Positions 1-9,553 of a stretch of 64,000 bases of DNA are shown here, in pieces. The DNA is taken from contig JBBQKU010000002.1 of the NCBI GenBank assembly GCA_038327195.1, forward strand, positions 1 through 64,000. Reading direction: 5' to 3'. The number at the start of each line of letters is the position of its first letter. Position 1 is the stretch's first letter. The notes beneath the pieces are model-generated. The model searched no databases. It saw nothing but the letters and a program-made list of their open reading frames with translations, and was not told the origin of the DNA. The stretch is from UBA4416 sp038327195 (GTDB taxonomy: Bacteria; Bacteroidota; Bacteroidia; B-17B0; Aurantibacillaceae). The position numbers and the translations under genes were made by a program.

Positions 1-951
1 TATACGTGGAGTCCAGGAGCAATAACAGGCACATCAGTAGTTGTTACACCAACTGCCACAACAATATATACGGTTGTAGGAACTACAACCGTTGGTTGTA
101 CATCGAGTACAACACTAAATTTAATAGTTAATCCAAATCCAACAGTAACGGCAGTGTCAAGTCCAACAGCAATTTGCGCTGGCTCATCAGCAACATTAAC
201 AGGAGGAGGAGCAACATCGTATACTTGGAATCCAGGCGCTTTAACAGGATCAACGGTTAGTGTTAGTCCAGCAGCTACAACAGTTTACACCGTAACAGGC
301 TTAACTGGTTCATGTTCAAAAACATCAACAGTATCGTTATTAGTAAATACAAATCCAACAATTACTACAACAGCAAGTCCAACAATCATATGTTTAGGTA
401 GTAGTTCAACATTAACAGCTTTAGGCGGCATAAGTTACACTTGGAGTCCGGGAGGATTAACAACATCAACGATTTCGGTTTCGCCAGTAGCAACAACCGT
501 TTATACCGTAACAGGTTCGAATGCATTAGGATGTACATCAACTAAAACAGTAAATTTAGTAGTTAGTCCAACCCCAACAATAACAGCCGTTTCAAGTTCA
601 ACTGCAATCTGTGCAGGCTCTTCAGCAACTTTAACAGGTTCTGGAGCATCAACTTATACGTGGAGTCCAGGAGTAATAACAGGCACATCAGTAGTTGTTA
701 CGCCAACTGCCACAACAATATATACGGTTGTAGGAACTACAACCGTTGGTTGTACATCGAGTACAACACTAAATTTAATAGTTAATCCAAATCCAACAGT
801 AACGGCAGTATCAAGTCCAACAGCAATTTGCGCTGGCTCATCAGCAACATTAACAGGAGGAGGAGCAACATCGTATACTTGGAATCCAGGTGCATTAACA
901 GGATCAACGGTGAGTGTTAGCCCAGCAGCTACAACAGTATACACCTTAACA
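1..951 (+). repeat. Direct repeat, period 654 bp, inside adhesin gene
   Basis: Bases 1 to about 297 recur at 655 to about 951 with only around ten differences. The offset of 654 bp equals 218 codons, or three ~72-residue protein repeats. This is a recent in-frame duplication or gene-conversion tract within the repeat array. It may extend left of the window. Confidence 0.9.
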
Positions 952-2925
952 GGGTTAGCGGGTGGTTGTTCAAACTCAACAACTGTATCAATAGCTGTTA
1001 GTCCAATGCCAACGATTACTATAAGTGCATCATCAAATACAATTTGTGCCGGTTCAGCTGCAACGTTAACTGCCTCGGGAGGATCAACTTATACATGGAG
1101 TCCAGGAGGATTAACAAGTAATCCAATAGTTGTAACGCCAAGTGTAACCACAACTTATACGGTTGATGGTGATAATGGTTTAGGATGTTTGGGCAGTCAA
1201 ACAATTGTAATAAATGTAAATGCAGCTCCTTCAGTTTCAATTGTTGCGAGTCCCACAGTTCTTTGTGTGGCTGGTTCTGTAACGTTAACAGCTAGTGGCG
1301 CCAATACCTATTCATGGAATCCAACAGCTGTACTTACAGCTAGTGTAGTTGATAATCCAACGGTTACAACAACCTACACAGTAACTGGTACTGATTTAAT
1401 TGGTTGTTCGAGTAATCAAACGATTACAATTGGTGTTGGAAATCCAACAATTACAATCGTAAGTACACCAACTTTATTATGTTTAGGAACAACAGCAACA
1501 TTAACAGCAAGTGGTGCATCATCCTATACATGGAGCCCATTGGCAGTAGTTGGAAATACAATTACAGACGCCCCAATTATTACAACAACCTATACTGTAA
1601 CTGGAGATAATGGTTTCGGGTGTATTTCAACCAATACGTTTGTTTTAACTGTTGTAACATGCACAGTATCTAGTAATGTTTTAGGGATGACAAAAGCAGT
1701 TGGAACACCAACGTTTGTAAATAATAATGCTTACAATGTTACTTATACAATTGTGGCTACAAATGCTTCAACGGTTGACTTAACTAATTTTAGTATAATA
1801 GATAATTTGAATTCAACATTTCCTTTACCAAGTACTTTTAGTATTATATCAGCTCCGTTGGTTACTTCTATAAATAGTAGTTTAACCATTAATCCTATAT
1901 TTAATGGAACAACTCAAAATGATTTATTAATTCCATTAACAAGTACTTTGGTTGCAAGTAAAATAGATACTATTGTATTTACAGTTCAAATTAACCCAAA
2001 TGGAGTTTTTGGACCGTTTTATAATTCGGCAATTGGTTTTGGAAATGATAACCTTGGTACGCTCGTATCTGATAGTTCAAATACTGGGTTTGCATGGGAT
2101 CCGGATTTAGATGGCGATCCAACCAATAATGATACATTAACTGTTGTTAGCTTAATTCCACACACATCAATAGGAGTTGCAAAAAGTGGTAGTGTTTCTG
2201 CATTATTGGATGATAAAACATATGATGTAACCTATTTAATTACTGTTACAAATTATGGAAATGATACACTTAAATTAGTAAATGTATTAGATACTTTAAC
2301 TATTCCAGCTCCAGCTATATTTACTATTAAATCTGGACCTATTGCTTCAGGCAGCTTGACAGCAAACAACCTATATAATGGTGTTAGCGATATTAATTTA
2401 TTAAATCCGTTATTAAGTAATCTAGCTCCAGGTGCAGTTGAAACAATTACTTTAGTTTTAAATATCACGCCAAATGATATTACGTCTATTACAAATAGTG
2501 CAATTGGAATTGGGGTTGGAGTTTATGGTGGAATTGTAAGAGATACATCAAACATGGGTGGCAATGCCGATCCTAATGGAAATGGAAATGCAACAGAATC
2601 TGGAGAAAATATCCCTACTGTTTTAGAATTACCAGACATCAATTTATTTATACCTGAAGTATTTACTCCTGATGGGGATGGTAAAAATGATTTCTTTGTA
2701 ATAAAAGGCATTAATGGTAGAACTGTAAAAATTACAGTGTTTAATCGTTGGGGTAACAAAGTGTACGAAGTGGATGCATATGATAATACTTGGAATGGAA
2801 CTCAAAATGTTGGTGGTTTAATTATTGGAAATAATAAATTACCTCAGGGCACTTATTATTACATTGTTGAATTTGACGATGGCATCACAAAACCAATTAA
2901 CGGGTATGTGGTATTACAATATTAA
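1..2925 (+). CDS. T9SS-sorted repeat adhesin with gliding-motility C-terminal domain (5' end outside window)
   Basis: The reading frame is open from base 1, so the true start lies upstream. The visible part has about eight Ig/PKD-like repeats of roughly 72 residues. Each has a Cys-(A/L)-G start (as in ICAGSS), a central YTW(S/N)P and a closing TTxYTVTG...GC. Two DUF11-like repeats follow (about bases 1680-2620). The last ~90 residues match the gliding motility-associated C-terminal (type B T9SS sorting) domain: PEVFTPDGDGKNDFF, FNRWGNKVYE and a final GYVVLQY. From family knowledge it is a large cell-surface protein secreted by the type IX system and possibly adhesive. It lies 24 bp before a PorP/SprF gene, the usual partner. 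The repeats carry a near-identical 654-bp-period DNA duplication. Ligand unknown. Confidence 0.9.
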   Translation, partial: YTWSPGAITGTSVVVTPTATTIYTVVGTTTVGCTSSTTLNLIVNPNPTVTAVSSPTAICAGSSATLTGGGATSYTWNPGALTGSTVSVSPAATTVYTVTGLTGSCSKTSTVSLLVNTNPTITTTASPTIICLGSSSTLTALGGISYTWSPGGLTTSTISVSPVATTVYTVTGSNALGCTSTKTVNLVVSPTPTITAVSSSTAICAGSSATLTGSGASTYTWSPGVITGTSVVVTPTATTIYTVVGTTTVGCTSSTTLNLIVNPNPTVTAVSSPTAICAGSSATLTGGGATSYTWNPGALTGSTVSVSPAATTVYTLTGLAGGCSNSTTVSIAVSPMPTITISASSNTICAGSAATLTASGGSTYTWSPGGLTSNPIVVTPSVTTTYTVDGDNGLGCLGSQTIVINVNAAPSVSIVASPTVLCVAGSVTLTASGANTYSWNPTAVLTASVVDNPTVTTTYTVTGTDLIGCSSNQTITIGVGNPTITIVSTPTLLCLGTTATLTASGASSYTWSPLAVVGNTITDAPIITTTYTVTGDNGFGCISTNTFVLTVVTCTVSSNVLGMTKAVGTPTFVNNNAYNVTYTIVATNASTVDLTNFSIIDNLNSTFPLPSTFSIISAPLVTSINSSLTINPIFNGTTQNDLLIPLTSTLVASKIDTIVFTVQINPNGVFGPFYNSAIGFGNDNLGTLVSDSSNTGFAWDPDLDGDPTNNDTLTVVSLIPHTSIGVAKSGSVSALLDDKTYDVTYLITVTNYGNDTLKLVNVLDTLTIPAPAIFTIKSGPIASGSLTANNLYNGVSDINLLNPLLSNLAPGAVETITLVLNITPNDITSITNSAIGIGVGVYGGIVRDTSNMGGNADPNGNGNATESGENIPTVLELPDINLFIPEVFTPDGDGKNDFFVIKGINGRTVKITVFNRWGNKVYEVDAYDNTWNGTQNVGGLIIGNNKLPQGTYYYIVEFDDGITKPINGYVVLQY

Positions 2926-2949
2926 TTTGAAAAACTAGAAATAAAGATT

Positions 2950-3885
2950 ATGAAAAAATCACTCATCCTACTAATTGCAACTTTATTAAGTAGCACTTTT
3001 GTAAAGGCTCAATATGACGCAATGTTTACGCAATATATGTTCAATGAAATGTATATTAATCCAGCCTACACGGGATCAAAAGATGCCATGGCAATAAATT
3101 TAACACACAGACAACAATGGGTTAATTTTCCCGGCAGACCAATAACCACTGCATTTACAGTGCATGGTCCATTAGCCAATAATAAAATGGGACTTGGAAT
3201 AAGTGTTTTGAATGAACAAATTGGAAAATTAAGTCGCAACCTTGTTTACTTAAATTATGCTTATCGAGTTAAAGTTGGTGAAACCGGACATTTATCTTTT
3301 GGTTTAATGGCTGGTATTCATAATCAAGTCAATAAATTATCTGAATTAAAAGCAACTGAAACAGGAGATATTCAAATTTCTCAAAATACACCAAGTTTAA
3401 TTTCACCAAATTTTGGAGCAGGAATTTATTATTACACTAAGAAATTTTATGCTGGCATTTCAATTCCAAGAATGATTGACGATAGTTATCTATTTAATCA
3501 AACTGGTGACATTATTAAATCAACTAAGGTGGATGTTAGTAAATTTCATTATTATTTGACAATTGGAAATGTGTTCGAGATAAATGATGATTTAAAAATC
3601 AAACCACAGGCCATGGTAAAAATGGTTCAGAATGCACCCCTACAATATGATTTAAATGTCAATTTTTTAATAAAAAATAAAATCTGGACAGGCGTTTCAT
3701 ACAGAAGTGGTGCAGATATATCTGTTTTATTAGGGCTTCAGGTAAATCCTCAATTCTTAGTGAATTATTCTTATGATTATAATTTAACAAAAATTCAAAA
3801 ATACTCTCAAGGATCACACGAAATTACGCTAGGGTATTTATTTTCTTACAAACAACATAAAGTAGTAACACCAAGATATTTCTAA
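2950..3885 (+). CDS. PorP/SprF family type IX secretion outer-membrane protein
   Basis: The 311-residue protein has an N-terminal signal peptide ending near VKAQYDAMFTQYMFNEMYINPAYTGS. The phrase QYMFN...INPAYTGS is the hallmark of the PorP/SprF family. These are outer-membrane beta-barrels that bind or anchor T9SS type B cargo at the cell surface. The rest of the protein alternates short amphipathic strands, as expected for a barrel. It sits 24 bp after the type B adhesin and 3 bp before an OmpA-PD40 gene, the standard three-gene arrangement. The adhesin is therefore the likely partner. The ATG is followed directly by the signal peptide, so the start is secure. Confidence 0.92.
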   Translation: MKKSLILLIATLLSSTFVKAQYDAMFTQYMFNEMYINPAYTGSKDAMAINLTHRQQWVNFPGRPITTAFTVHGPLANNKMGLGISVLNEQIGKLSRNLVYLNYAYRVKVGETGHLSFGLMAGIHNQVNKLSELKATETGDIQISQNTPSLISPNFGAGIYYYTKKFYAGISIPRMIDDSYLFNQTGDIIKSTKVDVSKFHYYLTIGNVFEINDDLKIKPQAMVKMVQNAPLQYDLNVNFLIKNKIWTGVSYRSGADISVLLGLQVNPQFLVNYSYDYNLTKIQKYSQGSHEITLGYLFSYKQHKVVTPRYF

Positions 3886-3888
3886 TAT

Positions 3889-6111
3889 ATGAAAAAGTCA
3901 ATTATTTTAATTTCAATTATTGGTTTATTTGCTTTTAAAGGTTTTTCCCAAACTGCCTCTATTAAAGCGGCTAACAAATTGTACTCAGCTAAATTGTATA
4001 ATCAAGTAATTCCAAAATACGAAAGCATTTTAAAAAAAGATAGCTCAAATACTGAAGTGCTTTCTAATTTAGGTGAAAGTTACCGTTTAACAAATAACAC
4101 AAATGGGCAATTAGTTTGTTACGGAAAACTTGTTAAATCAGGTAAGGCAGAAGATTTACAAAAATTATATTTTGGTCAGGCATTAATGGAAGCTGGAAAA
4201 TATGATGAAGCGAAAAAATATTTTGATGAATTTAAAACTGATAAACGAGGAGAAGAACTTTCAAAGGCAATAACAAACCTACAAAAGTTTTCGAAAAATG
4301 CTGATGCCTATAAAATTGATACAGTGAATTTTAATTCAAACGATGACGATTTTTCTGCTATTAATTTTTCTAAGAATAAAGTAGTTTTCACTTCTACCAA
4401 AACCAAATCTACATGGATTACCAGAAGACACGGCTGGACTGGAAAAAACTATTGTCACATGTACGTTGTTGAAAAAGATACTTTAGGAAAATATTCAAAA
4501 CCAACTATTTTTTTAAAAGAATATGCATCTAAATTTAACGATGGTCCTTTTTGCGCAACTAAAGATGGGCAAACAATTTTCTTTACTCGAAATTCAGAAA
4601 ACAAAAAAGATAAGAGTAGCGATGGCTCTCAAAAATTACAAATATTTCAAGCCGCTATTATAAATGGAAAGGTGCAATCATTAATGAAATTGAAATTTAA
4701 TAGCAGTGAATTTAATTGCGCTCATCCATCTATTAGTAATGATGGCAAAACTCTTTATTTTGCTTCTGATATGGGTGGCGGCCAAGGTGGAATGGATATT
4801 TGGTATTGTAAACAAGATGCTGGTGGTGCGTGGGGATCTCCAATTAATCTTGGAGAAAAAGTAAATACAAAAGGAAATGAAATTTTCCCATCAGTTGGTC
4901 AAGGAGATATTTTATATTTTTCGTCAAATGGTCAGGGTGGACTTGGGGGCTTGGATATTTTTGAAGTTAAAGTAAAAGATGATAAAGCAGGAAAAGTTTA
5001 TAATATGGGTAAACCTGTAAATAGTGAACATGATGACTTTGCTTATAATTTAAATTCAGAAGGAAATAAAGGGTTTTTGAGTTCGAATAGAAAAACGGGA
5101 GGAATGAATGATGATATTTATATCGTAAATATTTTAAGAAAAGTTTCTCGAGGGAAAACGGTAAATTTTATTATTAAAGATAAAGAATCGAAAGAACTGC
5201 TACCATTAACAAAAATAAAATTAAATACTGATTCATTTGTAACAAATGAAAAAGGTGAATATCAAACAGTAATAGAAGAGGATTTAAATTATTTATTAAC
5301 TGTATCTAAAAATAAATATTTTACAGAGACTGATTCAATTTCTACAAAATCATCAGCAGAAGAAGATGAGTTTACAAAAGTGATTGAATTAGATAAAGAT
5401 TTAAACTTATCATTATTAGCTGGTATTTACGACGCTAAAACAGGTGTTGGCATTCCAAATGTGAAAATTAAATTTAAAGAAATGGGCTCCATTTCAGATA
5501 TTTCTTCGAGTACTGATTTTGAATTAAAAGAAACTGAAAAAAATGGTGAGTACAGAATTCCGCTAAAAGGAAAAAAAATAGGAGATAAACTTAATTATTT
5601 AGTATCAATTGAAAAGGATGGATTTTTAACTAAGACATTAAACTTCACTTATGATATTAAAAAAGAAGGTGAAATTCAGTTGAATGAATTGTTGAGTTTA
5701 AGTATAGGAAAAGTTGAGGTAGGGATGGATTTGGCAAAGATGATTGACATTAAACCAATTTATTTTGATTTGGGGAAATCTGTTATTCGAAAAGATGCAG
5801 CTATTGAATTATCAAAAGTGGTAGCTGTAATGAAAGAATATCCAAAAATGGTTATTGAGCTTGGAGCTCATACCGACTGTAGAGGTGCAGCTGTGTCGAA
5901 TTTGAAATTATCAGGCGCTCGAGCTAAAGCGTCTGCAACTTATATTGTAAAAAGTGGAATTGATAAAAGTAGAATAATTGGTAAGGGTTATGGTGAAAGC
6001 AAACTATTAAATACTTGTGCTTGCGAAGGGAAAGTAAAACCAACGTGTTCTGAAGAAGAGCATGCAAAAAATAGAAGAACAGAATTTATCATTATCAAAA
6101 TTAAAGATTAA
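3889..6111 (+). CDS. OmpA-family protein with TPR and PD40 propeller repeats (PorE-like)
   Basis: 740 residues. In order it has a signal peptide (about 1-20), a TPR-like helical region (about 25-130), PD40/WD40-type beta-propeller blades (about 145-410; motifs DGQTIFFTRN, DGKTLYFASD, GDILYFSSNG, KGFLSSNR), carboxypeptidase-regulatory-like beta domains (about 425-610) and a C-terminal OmpA peptidoglycan-binding domain from about 620 (YFDLGKSVIRKDA, AHTDCRG, NRRTEF). The family links T9SS outer-membrane components to peptidoglycan. It starts 3 bp after the PorP/SprF stop, so the two are almost certainly co-transcribed. A short cysteine-rich insert (TCACEGK...TCSEEE) lies in the OmpA domain, as is common in Bacteroidota homologues. 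The exact role at this locus is inferred. Confidence 0.9.
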   Translation: MKKSIILISIIGLFAFKGFSQTASIKAANKLYSAKLYNQVIPKYESILKKDSSNTEVLSNLGESYRLTNNTNGQLVCYGKLVKSGKAEDLQKLYFGQALMEAGKYDEAKKYFDEFKTDKRGEELSKAITNLQKFSKNADAYKIDTVNFNSNDDDFSAINFSKNKVVFTSTKTKSTWITRRHGWTGKNYCHMYVVEKDTLGKYSKPTIFLKEYASKFNDGPFCATKDGQTIFFTRNSENKKDKSSDGSQKLQIFQAAIINGKVQSLMKLKFNSSEFNCAHPSISNDGKTLYFASDMGGGQGGMDIWYCKQDAGGAWGSPINLGEKVNTKGNEIFPSVGQGDILYFSSNGQGGLGGLDIFEVKVKDDKAGKVYNMGKPVNSEHDDFAYNLNSEGNKGFLSSNRKTGGMNDDIYIVNILRKVSRGKTVNFIIKDKESKELLPLTKIKLNTDSFVTNEKGEYQTVIEEDLNYLLTVSKNKYFTETDSISTKSSAEEDEFTKVIELDKDLNLSLLAGIYDAKTGVGIPNVKIKFKEMGSISDISSSTDFELKETEKNGEYRIPLKGKKIGDKLNYLVSIEKDGFLTKTLNFTYDIKKEGEIQLNELLSLSIGKVEVGMDLAKMIDIKPIYFDLGKSVIRKDAAIELSKVVAVMKEYPKMVIELGAHTDCRGAAVSNLKLSGARAKASATYIVKSGIDKSRIIGKGYGESKLLNTCACEGKVKPTCSEEEHAKNRRTEFIIIKIKD

Positions 6112-6292
6112 TTTCTTGACAAAAAATCACTCATTTACAGAAATGTGAATAGGTGATTTTAAATCATCAAAATGATTTTTTAGTTTGTATTATTAGAGTC
6201 ATTTTTTTTTTGAATATACTTTACTTTCCTAAAACGAGAAAAGCTGTTTTTTATTTAACCAACGTATTGTATCTATTTTTTTGACTAAATAA

Positions 6293-6322
6293 AAAAAGAG
6301 GTAACTTTTGTTACCTCTTTTT
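6293..6322. terminator. Bidirectional intrinsic terminator
   Basis: A perfect 13-bp stem (6293-6305 with 6310-6322, AAAAAGAGGTAAC and its complement) has a 4-nt loop and A/T tracts on both sides. It lies between the convergent OmpA gene and eno and can serve both. A weaker nested hairpin (AAAATCAC/GTGATTTT, 6123-6160) lies just after the OmpA stop. The rest of 6112-6346 shows nothing else. Confidence 0.9.
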
Positions 6323-6346
6323 AATGGTTAATAATTTTCGGGTAAA

Positions 6347-7642
6347 TTATTTTGTTTTTAAAAACTTAAAGTCTTTTCCAATATAGCGAGCGTTGTCTCC
6401 CAATTGTTCTTCAATTCTTAATAATTGATTGTACTTAGCTATCCGGTCGCTACGAGATGCTGAACCTGTTTTTATTTGCCCACAATTTAATGCAACGGCT
6501 AAATCTGCAATAGTAGTATCTTCTGTTTCACCACTTCTATGGCTCATAACGGATGTGTAACCATTTGTTTGCGCTAATTGAACTGCATTAATAGTTTCCG
6601 TTAAAGTTCCTATTTGATTTACTTTTACTAAAATAGAATTAGCAACACCCATATTTATTCCTTTCGATAAAAAATCAACATTAGTAACAAATAAATCATC
6701 TCCAACTAATTGAGTTGAAGAACCTAATTTATCAGTCATTAATTTCCAACCGTCCCAATCTTCTTCAGCAAAACCATCTTCAATCGAAATAATTGGATAT
6801 CTTTTTCTCCAATCAGCCCAAAAATCAACCATTTGCGAAGCCGTTAATTTATCTCCAGTTGATTTTTTAAAGTGATACATTTTTTCGTCTGTATTATAAA
6901 ATTCAGAAGCTGCAGCATCCATGGCAATGTAAATATCTTCTCCAGCTTTATAACCTGCTTTTTCAATAGCAATCATCACTGCTTTTATTGCATCTTCATT
7001 GTTTTTGAAATTAGGAGCAAATCCACCTTCGTCCCCAACATTAGTTGCTAAACCTTGTGATTTAAGAACTGCTTTTAAATGATGAAACACTTCAGTTCCC
7101 ATTCTTAAACCTTCGCTAAAGCTACTTGCTCCAACGGGCATAATCATAAATTCTTGAAAATCAATCCCATTATCAGCATGCGAACCTCCATTTAAAATAT
7201 TCATCATTGGTATTGGCAATAAATTTGCATTTACACCTCCAATATAACGATAAAGCGGTTGCCCTAAAGCTTCTGATGCAGCTCTTGCAGCAGCCAAAGA
7301 TACACCTAAAATAGCGTTAGCTCCTAAATTGCCTTTATTCGGACTTCCATCCAATTCAATCATGGCAGCATCAATACCGCTTTGATCAAAAATATACATG
7401 CCTTTTAAACGTTCAGCAATTACTGTGTTTACATTATTTACGGCTTTTAATACACCTTTTCCTAAATATTGGCTTTTGTCGTTATCTCTTAATTCTACAG
7501 CTTCGTGCATTCCAGTAGATGCTCCAGATGGAACTGCAGCTCTTCCTAAAATTCCTTGATCTGTAATAACATCAACTTCAATGGTTGGATTACCTCTTGA
7601 ATCTAATATTTGTCGGGCAACAATAGCGTGTATAAATGACAT
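6347..7642 (-). CDS. eno: Enolase (2-phosphoglycerate dehydratase)
   Basis: 431 residues, the normal family length. It interconverts 2-phosphoglycerate and phosphoenolpyruvate in cytosolic glycolysis and gluconeogenesis. Visible signatures are the N-terminal SRGNPTIEVDV and SGASTGMHEAVELRD, the catalytic acid in VGDEGGFAPN, the Mg ligands in AMDAA, SIEDGFAEEDW and GDDLFVTN, the catalytic lysine in LVKVNQIGT, and the C-terminal SHRSGETEDT and GSASRSDR. All expected residues are present. The gene is monocistronic between the terminator at 6293-6322 and a divergent glycosyltransferase gene. A candidate -7 box lies 24 bp before the ATG. Confidence 0.98.
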   Translation of the reverse strand: MSFIHAIVARQILDSRGNPTIEVDVITDQGILGRAAVPSGASTGMHEAVELRDNDKSQYLGKGVLKAVNNVNTVIAERLKGMYIFDQSGIDAAMIELDGSPNKGNLGANAILGVSLAAARAASEALGQPLYRYIGGVNANLLPIPMMNILNGGSHADNGIDFQEFMIMPVGASSFSEGLRMGTEVFHHLKAVLKSQGLATNVGDEGGFAPNFKNNEDAIKAVMIAIEKAGYKAGEDIYIAMDAAASEFYNTDEKMYHFKKSTGDKLTASQMVDFWADWRKRYPIISIEDGFAEEDWDGWKLMTDKLGSSTQLVGDDLFVTNVDFLSKGINMGVANSILVKVNQIGTLTETINAVQLAQTNGYTSVMSHRSGETEDTTIADLAVALNCGQIKTGSASRSDRIAKYNQLLRIEEQLGDNARYIGKDFKFLKTK

Positions 7643-7665
7643 ATTTTTTTGATTAATTTGTTGGC

Positions 7666-7673
7666 CAAAATTA
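7666..7673 (-). promoter_or_regulatory. Candidate -7 promoter box of eno
   Basis: Read on the minus strand the sequence is TAATTTTG, matching the Bacteroidota -7 consensus TAnnTTTG, 24 bp before the enolase ATG. No clear -33 TTTG is present at the usual distance, so the call is moderate. Confidence 0.45.
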
Positions 7674-7787
7674 ATTAAACTTTTAAGATATGGGAAAATT
7701 ATTTATCAAATAAACCCCAATATTCCATTGTTAATTTCTTTGTTTAATAAATATCTATTTTCTTCAATTATAATGTGATTAGCAAGG

Positions 7788-7795
7788 TATTTTTG
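7788..7795 (+). promoter_or_regulatory. -7 promoter box 4 nt before the GT2 start codon
   Basis: TATTTTTG matches TAnnTTTG exactly. Its last G is separated from the ATG at 7800 by four bases, about where transcription would begin, which suggests a leaderless mRNA. No convincing -33 element is seen. The arrangement is the same as at the arginine decarboxylase gene. Confidence 0.5.
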
Positions 7796-7799
7796 CTAC

Positions 7800-8942
7800 A
7801 TGTTTGTTCCTGATTTTAATCATATTGGTTTACCCGAATTGTTGATAATTGTATTCACGATTTCATTGATTGGCATTATTTGTAATTATTTAATAAATAT
7901 TTCTCCAATTAGTTATTTTAAAAATAATCTTTTAGAAGAAAGTAATGTTAAAGATCCAGTTTCAATCATTATTTGCGCACGTAATGAAGATGATAATTTA
8001 ACAGAGTTTTTACCGAAAATTTTAACTCAAAATTATCCCGAATTTGAAGTCATTGTTGTTAATGATTGTTCATTCGATAACACTGAAAATGTAATTGACG
8101 AGTATGCTAAAATATTTCCAAACTTAAAGAAGGTTACTATCAAAGAAGATGGTTACTATAAAACAGGAAAGAAATTTGCTGTAATGGTTGGTATTAAAGG
8201 TACTAAATACAATAATTTATTATTTATTGATGCTGATTGTTATCCGGCAAATGAATTTTGGCTCAATGATATGGCAAAAGCTTTTGTCAATAAAAAAGAA
8301 ATTGTTTTAGGTTATGGTGCCTATAAAAAAGAATCTGGTTTTTTAAATACATTAATTAGGTTCGATACATTTTTAATTGCTTTAAATTATTTATCAGCAG
8401 CTGTAAAAGGCAAAGCTTATATGGGAGTTGGTCGTAATTTAGGATATACTAAAGAATTGTTTTATAAAGAAAAGGGCTTTGCTAGTCATTATCATATTCA
8501 ATCTGGAGATGATGATTTATTTATTAATCAAGCAACAACAGCTGAAAATACAAATATTTCGATTTCATGTAATTCTACCACTTATTCATTAGCTAAAGAT
8601 TCGTTTGTAAATTGGAAACGTCAAAAGCAAAGGCATTTAACTACGGCCCCACATTATAATGTGTCTAGTAAAACAAGAATCATGTTTGGATTTTTAAGTC
8701 AATATGTATTTTATGCCATGTTTTTTAGCCTATTATTTTTTAAAACAGCTTTTATTATTGCATTAATTGGTTTTTTTATAAAAGTGATGATTCAATTAGT
8801 TATCTTTAAAAAAGCATCCAAAAAATTAAACGAAACGGATTTATGGCAATTAGCATTTGTTTATGAATTTATATTATTAATTGTTTACCCAATTTTTCAC
8901 ATTAGTAAATTATTACATAAGCCAAATAAATGGAAGAGTTAG
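7800..8942 (+). CDS. Family 2 glycosyltransferase, membrane-bound
   Basis: 380 residues. An N-terminal transmembrane segment (about 14-35) is followed by a GT-A domain with SIIICARNEDDNL, the UDP-sugar-binding VIVVNDCSFDNT and the DxD-like FIDADCYP. A QxxR-type motif (RQKQRHLTTAPHY) precedes two C-terminal membrane segments (about 298-340 and 350-370). The layout resembles processive membrane GT2 enzymes that build or extend envelope polysaccharides or glycolipids. Donor and acceptor cannot be deduced. The 3' end overlaps the next gene by 13 bp, so it is probably co-transcribed with the ECF sigma factor and rsmG. Confidence 0.85.
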   Translation: MFVPDFNHIGLPELLIIVFTISLIGIICNYLINISPISYFKNNLLEESNVKDPVSIIICARNEDDNLTEFLPKILTQNYPEFEVIVVNDCSFDNTENVIDEYAKIFPNLKKVTIKEDGYYKTGKKFAVMVGIKGTKYNNLLFIDADCYPANEFWLNDMAKAFVNKKEIVLGYGAYKKESGFLNTLIRFDTFLIALNYLSAAVKGKAYMGVGRNLGYTKELFYKEKGFASHYHIQSGDDDLFINQATTAENTNISISCNSTTYSLAKDSFVNWKRQKQRHLTTAPHYNVSSKTRIMFGFLSQYVFYAMFFSLLFFKTAFIIALIGFFIKVMIQLVIFKKASKKLNETDLWQLAFVYEFILLIVYPIFHISKLLHKPNKWKS

Positions 8943-9550
8943 ACCCACATCAAAACCTTACAACTAAAGCGGTATATGATTATAATCTTATACAGCGCGC
9001 TTTAAAAAATGCTGATCAGAAAGCTTATGCAGAACTTTTGCAACGCTATCGTGAATCTGTTTACTTTGTAATGTTGAGAATGTGTAACAATAAAGATGAT
9101 GCTGAAGATTTAACGATAGAGGCGTTTGGAAGAGCTTTTAAAAGATTAGAACAATATACTCCAACTTTTGCTTTTAGTACATGGTTATTCAAAATTGCGA
9201 GTAATAATGCGATTGATTTTTTAAGAAATAAAAAGAAAAATTTTGCATTATCATTAGATACAAAAATTGAAAATGATGAAGGACAAGAATTTTCTAAAGG
9301 AATAAAGTCGGAAACGTTAGATCCAGAAGAACACATCATTAAAAAACAAAAAATTCAGCATTTAAGAGTCGTTGTCGATAAACTTAAACCTAGATATAAA
9401 GAATTAGTTGTATTACGTTATTATGAGGAATTGAGTTATGATGAAATTGCTGTAAAACTTGATTTGCCTGTAGGCACAGTAAAAGCACAACTATTCAGAG
9501 CAAGAGAGTTTTTGTATAATATTTTAAAGAATTCTGAAAATAAATTATAA
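8930..9550 (+). CDS. ECF-type RNA polymerase sigma factor
   Basis: 206 residues. Sigma70 region 2 lies at about residues 20-95 (AYAELLQRYRESVYFVMLRM, NKDDAEDLTIEAFGRAF, FSTWLFKIASNNAIDFLRNKK). Region 4 lies at about 140-200 (LKPRYKELVVLRYYEELSYDEIA, LPVGTVKAQLFRAREFL). It directs RNA polymerase to a regulon that is not visible here. The start codon lies inside the end of the GT2 gene (13-bp overlap) and rsmG begins 3 bp after its stop. No anti-sigma gene is adjacent, unlike the other ECF gene in this window, so it is probably controlled by expression level or a distant partner. Confidence 0.92.
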   Translation: MEELDPHQNLTTKAVYDYNLIQRALKNADQKAYAELLQRYRESVYFVMLRMCNNKDDAEDLTIEAFGRAFKRLEQYTPTFAFSTWLFKIASNNAIDFLRNKKKNFALSLDTKIENDEGQEFSKGIKSETLDPEEHIIKKQKIQHLRVVVDKLKPRYKELVVLRYYEELSYDEIAVKLDLPVGTVKAQLFRAREFLYNILKNSENKL

Positions 9551-9553
9551 ACC

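Noticed and set aside
654..2759. Several minus-strand frames of 70-96 codons inside the adhesin gene
   Set aside because: They are antisense to a repetitive, compositionally biased gene. Their translations show no signal, motif or start context.
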